Below are positions 26,228-37,924 of a stretch of DNA of 42,183 nucleotides, one piece after another. The translations under genes were made by a program, and so were the position numbers. Below the pieces are notes generated by a model that had not been told where the DNA came from, ran no database searches, and saw nothing but the letters and a program-made list of their open reading frames with translations. The stretch comes from an uncultured Lachnospiraceae bacterium (lineage in GTDB: Bacteria; Bacillota; Clostridia; Lachnospirales; Lachnospiraceae): NCBI GenBank assembly GCA_947168905.1, contig CAMVNR010000010.1, forward strand, positions 1 through 42,183, read 5' to 3'. Each line of letters opens with the position of its first letter. Positions within the stretch are counted from its first letter, which is position 1.

Positions 26228-27025
26228 TTACTGATTCAGGAAGATCAGATTATCGACGATGTCGGGATATTTGTCGGCGATCTTTTTGTAGGTGCCGTTT
26301 TTCACGAGCTTCTGGATCGCGTCGTCCACCTGACTGCAGAGCTCCTTATCCCCGGAACGGAACGCGATGCCGTACTCTTCGGCGCCGAGCTCCTCGTCGA
26401 TGATGGTATAGCCTGCATTTTCTTTGGTATAGCTTAAGGCTACCGGAAGGTCGACGAATACCGCGTCTACCGCGTTTCCCGCAAGCTCCGTGAAGCATTT
26501 CAGGAAACTGTCGCAGGTGACAACATTTCCGAAAGTCGCCGCGAGATCCGCGAGGTCTTCATTCAGAAGTGCTTCGCCCGAGGTACCAAGCTGTACCGCC
26601 ACATCCTTTCCCGCAAGATCAGAAGAGGAGGCAATCCCGCTGTCTTCCTTTACGAGGAGCACCTGGGAGTTATAGAAATACGGCTTGGAGATGACATAAC
26701 CGGCTTCTTTCATGGAATCCAGAATGGTCATGCCGGACCAGACACAGTCGCATTCATTAGCGTCGAGCTGTACGAGCTTCTGATCCCAGTTGACGCCGAA
26801 AACCTCAAGCTCCCAGCCGAGTTCGTCACAGACGGCTTTGCAGACTTCCACATCGAAGCCGGTGTATGCGCCCTGGTCATCCATATAGCTGAACGGCGGG
26901 TATTCCGGGTCGATGCCCATGATGAATTTCTTCTTCGTGCCGCCTTTGTCTGCCGAACTGCAGGCAGAAAGGGAAAGAACCATGACAAGGATAAGTATAA
27001 GACCGGTGAGTTTTTTCAGGTTCAT
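26228..27025 (-). CDS. Amino-acid ABC transporter substrate-binding lipoprotein
   Basis: This 265-residue extracellular family-3 binding protein has a lipoprotein signal (lipobox LSAC, Cys at about residue 23) and opens its mature domain with FIMGIDPEYPPFSYMDDQG. ATG 27025 follows GGAGG at good spacing; an upstream frame extension to 27103 lacks a signal-like start. It is first in the operon from a good promoter. The conserved FDVEVCKAVCDELG segment is typical of polar amino-acid binders, but ligand identity is not readable. Confidence 0.95.
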   Translation of the reverse strand: MNLKKLTGLILILVMVLSLSACSSADKGGTKKKFIMGIDPEYPPFSYMDDQGAYTGFDVEVCKAVCDELGWELEVFGVNWDQKLVQLDANECDCVWSGMTILDSMKEAGYVISKPYFYNSQVLLVKEDSGIASSSDLAGKDVAVQLGTSGEALLNEDLADLAATFGNVVTCDSFLKCFTELAGNAVDAVFVDLPVALSYTKENAGYTIIDEELGAEEYGIAFRSGDKELCSQVDDAIQKLVKNGTYKKIADKYPDIVDNLIFLNQ

Positions 27026-27085
27026 TGTGATTTTCCTCCGTTTTTCATAATCCTTCGTGTGCAGAACTTGCCGAACCACTTTACC

Positions 27086-27114
27086 ATGATAGCACTTTAG
27101 CAAAATAAAGTAAA
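27086..27114 (-). promoter_or_regulatory. Promoter of the amino-acid transporter operon
   Basis: On the minus strand TTTACT (27109-27114), 17-bp spacer and TATCAT (27086-27091) predict a start near 27079, giving a leader of about 55 bases with no room for a riboswitch. Confidence 0.75.
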
Positions 27115-27173
27115 GAGGAAATTATTATTTTCCTCCGCTTTTTTCATCCGGATTTTGCCTGTCTGTTTCCCGA

Positions 27174-27210
27174 CAAAAGAAAGAACCGCCGTACCAAGGG
27201 GTACAGCGGT
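27174..27210 (-). terminator. Terminator of the flavodiiron gene
   Basis: On the minus strand ACCGCTGTACC pairs with GGTACGGCGGT (one mismatch, 4-base loop), then TTCTTTCTTTT. It lies 29 bases after the stop of the flavodiiron gene. Confidence 0.85.
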
Positions 27211-27238
27211 CCTCTCTGTATGTAGAGAAGCTTCGGGT

Positions 27239-29029
27239 TTATCCGATCGGTTCGAAGTCCGCAGCGCCGTGCTTGCACAGCGGGCAGATGAAGTCTTCCG
27301 GAAGTTCATCGCCTTCGTAGATGTATCCGCAGACCTTGCAGACCCAGCCTTTCTTTCCTTCGGTCTGGGGCTTCGGCTTGACGTTTGCCTGGTAGTAGTT
27401 GTAGGTCATGGTCTCTTTATTGCTGAGGACGCGCGCTTCGGTAACCGTGCAGAGGAACATGCCGTGAGAGCCGAGGTCAACGTAGTTCTGCACCTCCAGA
27501 GACATGAAGGCGTTGATGTATTTGTCGAGGAAGACGAGGCCGTTGTCAGACCTGAGAACCTCCTGGCCTGCGAACTTGTCGACGGTGCGTCCGGAACGGA
27601 AGCCGAAGTCTTCGAATACCTTAAATGGCGCTTCAACAGAGAGACAGTTCACATTCAGCTTTCCTGTTTTCTGGATAATGTGGTGCGAATAGTTCTGTTT
27701 CTGAATGCAGACCGCGACCAGGTTCGGGGAGGAAGCCACCTGCGAGACCGTATTGACAATGAGGCCGTTGTCCTTTGTGCCGTCATTGCAGGTCACGACA
27801 TAGAGGCCGTAGCCGATCTTGAAGAGCGCCGTGAGGTCGTTTTTATTGGCAGTTTCGTTATTCTCCTGCTCATAATCGAAGCAGAGTTCGGCGGCCAGGG
27901 CTTCGAGCTCTTTTTTATTGTCATCATTCAGCGCGGACTTGATCCGGACATTGTTCTCTGTAAAGGTCAGGTTTTTGCAGCCTTCAAGCATGCCCTTCAT
28001 GACTTTCATTGCCATCGGCGCCCAGGAACCGTTTTCGATAAAGGCAACGGTGCGCTTCTGGAAATTGCGCTCTGTGAGATGCTCGATGAATTCCCGCATG
28101 AAGGGGAAGATGTCCGCGTTGTAGGTGGTTGTGGCGAGGACAAGCTTTCCGTAGCGGAAGGCATCTTCGACGGCCTCTGCCATATCGGTGCGCGCGAGGT
28201 CGTGGATTTCAACCTTCGGGCAGCCCTTCTGCTTCAGAAGATCGGCAAGCTTTGTGACGGCTTCCTTTGTATGTCCGTAGACGGAGGTATAGGCGATCAC
28301 AACGCCGTCCGACTCCACTTCATAGGAGGACCAGGTGTTGTACAGGTCAAGGTAATAGCCGAGGTTCTGGTCAAGCACCGGACCGTGCAGCGGGCAGATT
28401 TTCTGAATATCCAGAGAAGCAGCTTTTTTGAGCACATTCTGCACCTGCTGGCCGTACTTTCCGACAATGCCGATGTAGTAGCGGCGGGCTTCGCAGGCCC
28501 AGTCTTCTTCAACGTCGAGCGCGCCGAATTTGCCGAAGCCGTCAGCGGAGAAGAGGACCTTGTCAAAGCTGTCATAGGTCATGATGACTTCCGGCCAGTG
28601 CACCATCGGCGCCGCGACGAAGTGCAGGACATGCTTTCCGAGCGGCAGTTCATCGCCGTCTTTCACTTCGATCCTTCTATCCGCATAGTCTTTTCCGAAG
28701 AAATTCTGCATCATCGGGAAGGATTTCGCATTCGAGACGATGGTCATCTCGGGGTAGAGATCCATCACTTTCGCGATATTTGCCGAATGATCCGGCTCCA
28801 TGTGCTGTACGACAAGGTAGTCGGGCTTCCGTCCGTCCAGCGCTTTCTGCAGGTTGTCGAGCCATTCATGGGTAAAATTCTGGTCGACCGTATCCATGAC
28901 GGCGATTTTATAGTCTTTAATAACGTAGGAATTGTAAGCCATTCCGTTTGGGACATCATACTGGCCTTCGAAGAGGTCAATCCGGTGGTCATTGACGCCG
29001 ACGTAAAGAATGTCATTGGAGATCTTCAT
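27239..29029 (-). CDS. fprA: Flavodiiron protein fused to flavin reductase and rubredoxin
   Basis: This 596-residue soluble enzyme reduces O2 to water and/or NO to N2O. Domains in order: metallo-beta-lactamase-like diiron core with HMEPDH and later His/Asp ligands (APMVHWPE, FSADGFG, CPLHGPVL); flavodoxin FMN domain with IAYTSVYGHTKEA (about residue 255 on); flavin-reductase domain (YGLYVVTCNDG to GRTVDKF, about 410-545); and C-terminal rubredoxin with CKVCGYIYEG and CPLCKHG. ATG 29029 is preferred to GTG 29038, which lies over the ribosome site. All electron-transfer modules on one chain suggest a self-sufficient reductase. Its promoter overlaps that of the divergent small-protein cluster. 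Confidence 0.93.
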   Translation of the reverse strand: MKISNDILYVGVNDHRIDLFEGQYDVPNGMAYNSYVIKDYKIAVMDTVDQNFTHEWLDNLQKALDGRKPDYLVVQHMEPDHSANIAKVMDLYPEMTIVSNAKSFPMMQNFFGKDYADRRIEVKDGDELPLGKHVLHFVAAPMVHWPEVIMTYDSFDKVLFSADGFGKFGALDVEEDWACEARRYYIGIVGKYGQQVQNVLKKAASLDIQKICPLHGPVLDQNLGYYLDLYNTWSSYEVESDGVVIAYTSVYGHTKEAVTKLADLLKQKGCPKVEIHDLARTDMAEAVEDAFRYGKLVLATTTYNADIFPFMREFIEHLTERNFQKRTVAFIENGSWAPMAMKVMKGMLEGCKNLTFTENNVRIKSALNDDNKKELEALAAELCFDYEQENNETANKNDLTALFKIGYGLYVVTCNDGTKDNGLIVNTVSQVASSPNLVAVCIQKQNYSHHIIQKTGKLNVNCLSVEAPFKVFEDFGFRSGRTVDKFAGQEVLRSDNGLVFLDKYINAFMSLEVQNYVDLGSHGMFLCTVTEARVLSNKETMTYNYYQANVKPKPQTEGKKGWVCKVCGYIYEGDELPEDFICPLCKHGAADFEPIG

Positions 29030-29086
29030 AGGGAGCACCTCGTATAAAAAATTAAATTTCCGTGGATGTTTTAAGGAAAACCGCGG

Positions 29087-29115
29087 TTGTGTTCTTAAAA
29101 TAAGTATAGTATAAT
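29087..29115 (+). promoter_or_regulatory. Promoter of the small membrane protein cluster
   Basis: TTGTGT (29087-29092), 17-bp spacer and perfect TATAAT (29110-29115); start near 29122. A GGAGA/TCTCC hairpin (29132-29145) follows in the leader. It overlaps the flavodiiron promoter. Confidence 0.7.
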
Positions 29116-29131
29116 CAGGTCAGATTTTCAA
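29103..29131 (-). promoter_or_regulatory. Promoter of the flavodiiron gene
   Basis: On the minus strand TTGAAA (29126-29131), 17-bp spacer and TATACT (29103-29108); start near 29096. RNA polymerase cannot occupy this and the rightward promoter at once. Confidence 0.75.
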
Positions 29132-29295
29132 GGAGAGAATTCTCCCGGAGAGCATGAATTAACAGGCGGGCGGAACTCGTATGAAGAAACAGATTTTATA
29201 TGCGGCGGCCGCTGATTATACGGAGAATCCTGGAAAGGAAAAAAACCGGGAAGAAGAGTTAAGGAATATATCCAGAAGAGAAAAACGGAGGGACA

Positions 29296-29556
29296 ATGAT
29301 GAGAGGAAGAGTTAAACAGTGCATCATCGCCGCGGCAGCGGTTCTTTCTGCTTTTGTGTCTGCGGTTCCGGCATATGCGGACATAGCTTATGATCCGATT
29401 GAAACGCTCATTTACGGGCTCGGGCCGATTCTGCTGACGCTTATCATCGTGATGTTTGCTGTATCGCTGATTGCGGGCATCGTCCTTCTGATCATCTTTT
29501 CGGTGCGCAGAAAGAAAAGAAGGGCGGCCGAGGAGAAGAAAAACGGCGAAGCTTAA
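29296..29556 (+). CDS. Small single-span surface membrane protein, paralogue 1
   Basis: An 86-residue protein and the first of four tandem paralogues. It has a Sec signal peptide cleaved after PAYA (residue 28), a mature start DIAYDPIET, one membrane helix ending in GIVLLIIFSVRRKKR and a basic tail. ATG 29296 or 29299 follows GGAGGG. The shared pattern in all four is A-x-A|D, a short Pro-containing outside segment, a hydrophobic helix with G-I-x-L-x-I-x-F, and an Arg/Lys-rich cytoplasmic end. I know no named family. The gene order suggests a membrane complex with the downstream transporter. Confidence 0.75.
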   Translation: MMRGRVKQCIIAAAAVLSAFVSAVPAYADIAYDPIETLIYGLGPILLTLIIVMFAVSLIAGIVLLIIFSVRRKKRRAAEEKKNGEA

Positions 29557-29583
29557 CAATTACAATTTTGGGAGGTGATTTTC

Positions 29584-29823
29584 ATGGGAAAGGCGAAACG
29601 ATTTCTTTTCGCAGTAATGCCTGCGGCAATTTGGCTGTTTGCCGAAGCGACGGCCTTTGCGGATCATATCGAACCGGGACCAAAGGCTTTGCAGGGAAAT
29701 GGCTTCCTGGAGGTTCTTCCTGTAATTGCGCTCTCGGTACTGGGACTTGCGCTTCTCACAGGCATTATCCTGCTGATCGTGTTTATTGTAAGAAAGCGGA
29801 AAAAGGAGGGATCATCGAAATGA
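29584..29823 (+). CDS. Small single-span surface membrane protein, paralogue 2
   Basis: A 79-residue paralogue with signal cleavage after ATAFA (residue 26), mature start DHIEPGPKAL, and a helix ending GIILLIVFIVRKRKK. ATG 29584 follows GGAGGTGA; the earlier in-frame GTG lies within that site. Its stop overlaps the next start (ATGA), so copies 2 and 3 are translationally coupled. Function unknown. Confidence 0.75.
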   Translation: MGKAKRFLFAVMPAAIWLFAEATAFADHIEPGPKALQGNGFLEVLPVIALSVLGLALLTGIILLIVFIVRKRKKEGSSK

Positions 29824-30059
29824 AAAGGGCAGTTTATACAGCCGTTATTTCAGCGGCAGTGCTGTTTTTTGTAAAGGTATCGGTATATGCTGATGCGGTC
29901 GCGCCGGGACCGCTGGAGATGCTGAAGTACCGGATCGAAGAATTCCTTCCGGCGATTCTGATTACCATCGGCGTGCTGGGAATTGCAACTGCAGTGATAC
30001 TAATTGCCGTTTTCCGTGCGCGGAAGAAAAAGGGCAGTGAACAGGAAAAGAAAAACTGA
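29820..30059 (+). CDS. Small single-span surface membrane protein, paralogue 3
   Basis: A 79-residue paralogue with signal cleavage after SVYA (residue 24), mature start DAVAPGPLEML, helix AILITIGVLGIATAVILI and tail FRARKKKG. It shares the x-P-G-P outside segment with paralogue 2 most closely. It starts inside the stop of paralogue 2, with AAAGGAGGGA upstream. Function unknown. Confidence 0.72.
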   Translation: MKRAVYTAVISAAVLFFVKVSVYADAVAPGPLEMLKYRIEEFLPAILITIGVLGIATAVILIAVFRARKKKGSEQEKKN

Positions 30060-30098
30060 TGGAGAAGCTGCGCCCGATTTCGCAGCGGGAGGTTCTTT

Positions 30099-30350
30099 AT
30101 GATGAAGGAAAAAATGAAAAGGGCTGCACTGTTCTTTTCTGCAGCGGCAGTCATGCTTGTATCATCCCTTCCGGTGTTTGCGGATGAAATCTACGAGCCG
30201 ATGCCGGGGGACTATCAGAATGTGATGCCCTGGGTGATCCTGATCGCAGCGGCTGTCATCGGCATCCAGCTGATCGCGGGCATCATCCTGATCATTGTGT
30301 TCAGCATCCGTAAGAAGAAACGGAAAAAAGGGGAACAGACTGAATGCTGA
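30099..30350 (+). CDS. Small single-span surface membrane protein, paralogue 4
   Basis: An 83-residue paralogue with signal cleavage after LPVFA (residue 28), mature start DEIYEPMPGDY, and a helix ending GIILIIVFSIRKKKRKK, very like paralogue 1. It ends in Cys. It overlaps the start of the MFS-like gene by seven bases, tying the array to the transporter. Function unknown. Confidence 0.75.
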   Translation: MMKEKMKRAALFFSAAAVMLVSSLPVFADEIYEPMPGDYQNVMPWVILIAAAVIGIQLIAGIILIIVFSIRKKKRKKGEQTEC

Positions 30351-31639
30351 CCTTTAGTTACTCTTTGATGCATTTTCTGGAGGACGGGCTCTGCGCTTTC
30401 GCGATGTACACGGTTTTTCTGCACCGGCCGGACGCCTATCTCTACATCCTGATCTATAATTTCTGCGCCTTTGCGCTGCAGATGCCGCTGGGAGCGCTCG
30501 CAGATCTTCTCAGGGAAAAGCAGCGGGACACGAAAGGGCGCTTTGGGATCTTCCCGCTCTCTGCGGCGACGGCGGTCCTCGGCGTCTTTGTGACTTTCTT
30601 CGGGGCGCTTCTGCACCCTGCGGTTCTGGGACTCGGAAATGCACTGTTCCATGTCGGCGGCGGCATCGGGACGATCGACGAAGACCGGAAGAAAGGGCTT
30701 CGGGGTCAGGCGCTCGGTATCTTTGTCGCGCCGGGCGCGATGGGACTTTTTCTCGGAACGGTCATCGGAAAAGTGACGCCGGATCAGAAGTTCGGGTTCG
30801 GACTTCTCGCCATTCTCTTTGCGTTTATGATTGCGACGATGATTTTGTATACGGGCCTTTTCCTGTCGGAGAAAAAACGGCTCCTGTCGGAGAAGGAAAA
30901 ACTCGTCCGGCTTGACGAAGCGCTTGTTCTCGCAGCAGCCGCAAAGACAGACGAAGCGGCAGAGAAAATCGTTTCAGAAACCGCAGATGCGGAAAAGCCG
31001 GAAGAAAGCTTGCCGAACGCCGGGGAGAAAGCGCAGGGCAGCGTCGTCTCAGAAGCCGCCGGGAAGAAAGCTTTCGTTCCGGCTGCCGATACCGCCCCGG
31101 AGCATTCCGGCAAAAAAGACAGTGATACCCAGCCCTTCACCGGCTTTGCCTTTATAGCATCGCTTCTGTGCTTTTTTGTCGTGGTGCTTCGTTCCCACGT
31201 GGGCATGTCGATCGGCTTCTCCTGGAAACAGGGCGTCGGGATCGGTGTTCTCGCGACCGCCATGGTCGTGGGCGGAAAGATGCTCGGCGGAATCCTCTCG
31301 GCGCGGATCGGGCAGAAGATTACGGTCGTCTCGTCGCTGGCGCTTTCGGCGCTGTTCTACGCATTTTCCGGGAATATTGTGTGCGGGCTTCTGGCGCTTC
31401 TTTTCTTCAACATGACAATGCCGATCACGCTTCAGCTTCTGGTGGACAGGTTCCCGCATCTTGCCGGCTTTAATTTCGGCCTGTTAACCTTCGCGCTCTT
31501 TATCGGCTTCCTGCCGACCTGGTTCCGTCTGCAGAATCCCCTTGCCGGAAACTGGACGGGGCTTCTCTTAAGCCTCGGTTCGCTTCTTTTCCTTTTTGGG
31601 GCGGTTCTGCTTCTGGACCGGGAGAAAAAGCAGCAGTAA
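30344..31639 (+). CDS. MFS-like membrane transporter with acidic central loop
   Basis: This 431-residue, roughly 12-helix protein has an MFS-like loop after helix 2 (GALADLLREKQRD). An unusually long, Ala/Glu/Lys-rich cytoplasmic loop lies at about residues 178-265 between the two halves. The start overlaps the fourth small protein. It opens with SLMHFLEDGLCAFAMY, which I do not recognise as a named subfamily. Substrate unknown; co-expression with four small membrane proteins is the main clue to its job. Confidence 0.75.
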   Translation: MLTFSYSLMHFLEDGLCAFAMYTVFLHRPDAYLYILIYNFCAFALQMPLGALADLLREKQRDTKGRFGIFPLSAATAVLGVFVTFFGALLHPAVLGLGNALFHVGGGIGTIDEDRKKGLRGQALGIFVAPGAMGLFLGTVIGKVTPDQKFGFGLLAILFAFMIATMILYTGLFLSEKKRLLSEKEKLVRLDEALVLAAAAKTDEAAEKIVSETADAEKPEESLPNAGEKAQGSVVSEAAGKKAFVPAADTAPEHSGKKDSDTQPFTGFAFIASLLCFFVVVLRSHVGMSIGFSWKQGVGIGVLATAMVVGGKMLGGILSARIGQKITVVSSLALSALFYAFSGNIVCGLLALLFFNMTMPITLQLLVDRFPHLAGFNFGLLTFALFIGFLPTWFRLQNPLAGNWTGLLLSLGSLLFLFGAVLLLDREKKQQ

Positions 31640-31690
31640 GGGCGCGGCGAATGAAGAAGCTTTCAGCGCTCGTGACGAAGGGAGGCGGTA

Positions 31691-32074
31691 ATGAAAATGG
31701 ATTCGGCGGTACTCGCTGTTCTAAAAGGCTTCGGCATCTCTCTTGGCCTCACGCTTGTCATTGAGCTTTTGATTGCTTTTCTCATGAAGGTCCGGGGGAG
31801 GACGGAGTTTCTGATCGCTGCGCTTGTAAATGTGCTGACGAACCCCCTGGTCGTCCTGATCGTCTACTATACGATGTTCCGGGCGCCGGCACTTCGCTGG
31901 CCGGTGGAAATCCTGCTGGAGATCCTGGTGATTCCGGCGGAAGGCCTTCTGTACCGGGCGGCGAAAAAAAGCGGATTTCATTTTTCCAGGCCCTTTCTAC
32001 TGGCCCTTGTATGCAATTTAAGCTCCTACGGGTTCGGACTGGCCTTAAATGCTGTACGCGCGGCGATCCGCTGA
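31691..32074 (+). CDS. Small polytopic membrane protein, unknown
   Basis: This 127-residue protein has about four helices. The pattern TLVIELLIAFLMKVRGRTE, then VNVLTNPLVVLIVYY, then EILVIPAEGLLYR resembles a domain I associate with uncharacterised Firmicutes membrane proteins that often sit at the C-terminus of secreted proteins. Here it is free-standing. GGAGGCGG precedes ATG 31691. It belongs to the cluster begun at 29296. No function proposed. Confidence 0.7.
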   Translation: MKMDSAVLAVLKGFGISLGLTLVIELLIAFLMKVRGRTEFLIAALVNVLTNPLVVLIVYYTMFRAPALRWPVEILLEILVIPAEGLLYRAAKKSGFHFSRPFLLALVCNLSSYGFGLALNAVRAAIR

Positions 32075-32212
32075 AAAATGCGCAGAAAAACCGGGAAATT
32101 CCGGAATCACCCCATTTGCCGGGTGGTTTATATCGTGTCGTGATGCTGGGGGCAAAGGGTGGTCTACGGAGCGGTTTCAGGCGCATGATAAACAGATAAA
32201 AGGGGAAAGAGT

Positions 32213-33151
32213 ATGGAAAACAAAACGATACAGGAACACGGATTCATTACCTATCCGAGAAGATTCATCGCCTACAAATGGTTCAAGCCGCTTCTTACGG
32301 GCCTGTTGTTTTCGGCATTTTATCTTCCGATGTCCGTCCTTGCGGTCGTTCTCGGACTCATTCTGACCGGCAGCCCGAACGCTGCAAAAGAAATGATCGG
32401 GGCGCTCGGGCGCGGCTACGACGGCTTTGACGTATACAGCGCCGCAGGCGTTGTCGCGACGGTCGGCAATGTGGCGGCAATGATTCCGGCACTTTTTCTT
32501 GCGTCCATAATCGTAAAGGACCGTCCATTCAGCTCCTACGGCTCGTCGATGGGCGGCTTCCGGTTCGGTGTCTTCTTTAAGAGTCTTCTCCCGGCGCTTC
32601 TCGCGGTCATTCCGATGCTTGTCATGCTTTTTATTGACGGCAGGACCGGGGAGAACCGCTTCAGCGCGGCGGGACTCATTCTCGTTACCATTCTCGGGCC
32701 TTTGCAGTGCATTGCAGAGGAATATCTCTTCCGCGGCTTTCTGATGCAGACCTTCGGCGGCTGGTTCAGGATCTCCTGGCTTGCCATCCTTCTGCAGGTG
32801 ATTCCCTTCGCACTCGGGCACCCGTATTCTCTCGCCGGCGTTCTCGGCATTATTGTTTTCGCGATCGCATTCGGCTTCATCACCCAGTACACGAAGGGCA
32901 TCGAGGCGTCCTCGGCGCTGCATGTCATGAACAACATGCTGGCGTTCCTCGATTCCGGCATCGGCTTCGGCGTGATTGCGTCCGAGACAGGCTGGAAGGA
33001 TTTCGCAGGAACCGCTTCGGCGGCGGTCATCTTTGTCCTACTCGTGGTGCTTCTTGACAAAAAGCTTCACTGGTATGACCGGATGAAAAAGGATGATGTG
33101 ACGCCCTTCAATGAAAAGACGGTGCACCGGTTGGAAGCGCGCAGGAAATAA
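32213..33151 (+). CDS. CPBP-family intramembrane glutamic endopeptidase
   Basis: This 312-residue, roughly eight-helix protein has the CPBP (CAAX/Abi) motifs: EEYLFRGFLMQ with the catalytic Glu pair and Arg, FALGH for motif 2, and a later HVMNNMLA with the third His/Asn. Family members cleave membrane substrates or protect against bacteriocins. Position after the small signal-peptide proteins raises the possibility that it processes them, by inference. A 138-base gap precedes it, with weak hairpins only. Confidence 0.88.
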   Translation: MENKTIQEHGFITYPRRFIAYKWFKPLLTGLLFSAFYLPMSVLAVVLGLILTGSPNAAKEMIGALGRGYDGFDVYSAAGVVATVGNVAAMIPALFLASIIVKDRPFSSYGSSMGGFRFGVFFKSLLPALLAVIPMLVMLFIDGRTGENRFSAAGLILVTILGPLQCIAEEYLFRGFLMQTFGGWFRISWLAILLQVIPFALGHPYSLAGVLGIIVFAIAFGFITQYTKGIEASSALHVMNNMLAFLDSGIGFGVIASETGWKDFAGTASAAVIFVLLVVLLDKKLHWYDRMKKDDVTPFNEKTVHRLEARRK

Positions 33152-33170
33152 AGCTTTTTGAAAGCACGTT

Positions 33171-36580
<3,410 letters not shown>

Positions 36581-37924
36581 GCGTGTTCTGATCCTCCTCT
36601 TGGTTTGCCTCGAAATAAGGCAATGCGATATAGGCTTTGAAGTACCGCCCCTCCTGCTTAAAACTGCAGATGCCGTGAATCTTATCAACAATATGCTCTA
36701 TAGACAATAATCCATAGCCGTGTCCGGATTCTTTTTTAAGAGAGATATAACGTCCATTCTTTTTCTGCAGCGGTGTATTCGGACAGGGATTGGTGCATTC
36801 GATAAAGAACATATTCTCATGATGACGGATCGATAATTTGACAAAATGCTCAAAAGTCTCTCCGTAATAGCGTTCACAGGCTTCCGAAGCATTATCGAGA
36901 AGATTCATGATGATAGCACAGAAATCGGATGCTGACAGGGGAAGCTTCTGAAGATCACAGAGCTCATAGATGAATCCGATCTTGTTCTGCTCCAAAAGTT
37001 TTTTTCGAACAGTCAGTGCAGAATCCAGTGGAAGACAGCCGGTTGAAAAAAGGTTTTCAAGATGATTGGATACTTCTGCGAGGTAAGCCCGGCTTTCTTC
37101 CACATCGTGTTGGGAGAGAAGTGTTTCCGTCACTTTTAGATGTTTGCGGATATCATGATTCATCAGCTGCATCATCGAATACATTTCGCTGATTTCGGAA
37201 AGCCTCGCGTCGATTGCATGGCTCTGGCCGTCAATGTAACTGAGCTCCGCTTCTTTTCTGGCTGACAAAAAAATGAAATAGTACAGAAGAAGCGAAGAGA
37301 GGCAGATAATAAGAGACAAAAATGCAGTCAGGAAAAATAGCAGGTTCGAAATATCACCCTGCGGATAGAGCGTGTACATGACTTCAGCCGACGAATACGC
37401 CGCCAGGATAATAATAATCAGGACGATAACAGATCTGGGTTTGATAAAATTGTCGTTTTTCAGCGGTGCAAAAAAACGGACAATCAGGAACAGCGAAGCA
37501 AACAGTAATCCGTTTGCTGACAATGTGAAGATCAGACGCGGAATGCCCGGTGAAAGGAACCATTCAAATGTCTGCCCGCTTCCTAAAGCGAAGCCATAGT
37601 AAGAAAAGGCGATTACAGTTGCCGGAATAATAAAGAGTGTAACAATCCATAGCAGCTTGTTCCACCAGGAGTCACGATAAAAAAAGAATATATAGATCGA
37701 TGGGATCAGCTTGATCCAGGCAGTTGAAAAAGCGATTTCTATGGTAAGCTTATCGGCGATAAGATAGAGTGTATAGGCAAGAAAGGTCAGCAAGACACAG
37801 ACATAAAAAGAAATATGTTCTCTGTTTTTTTTGGTCAGCAGGCTGCCTAAAAACCAGGTATACAAAAAAGCCTGAAACAGATTAATCAGTAGTTCATAGG
37901 GAACCCAAAACCAGTTAGAAGCAG

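Noticed and set aside
27155-29047. 630-codon plus-strand open frame
   Set aside because: It mirrors the flavodiiron gene, whose domains and ligands are unmistakable.
29181-29315. 44-codon open frame before the small-protein array
   Set aside because: Weak ribosome site, low-complexity charged product, and overlap with the first paralogue; not supported as a gene.
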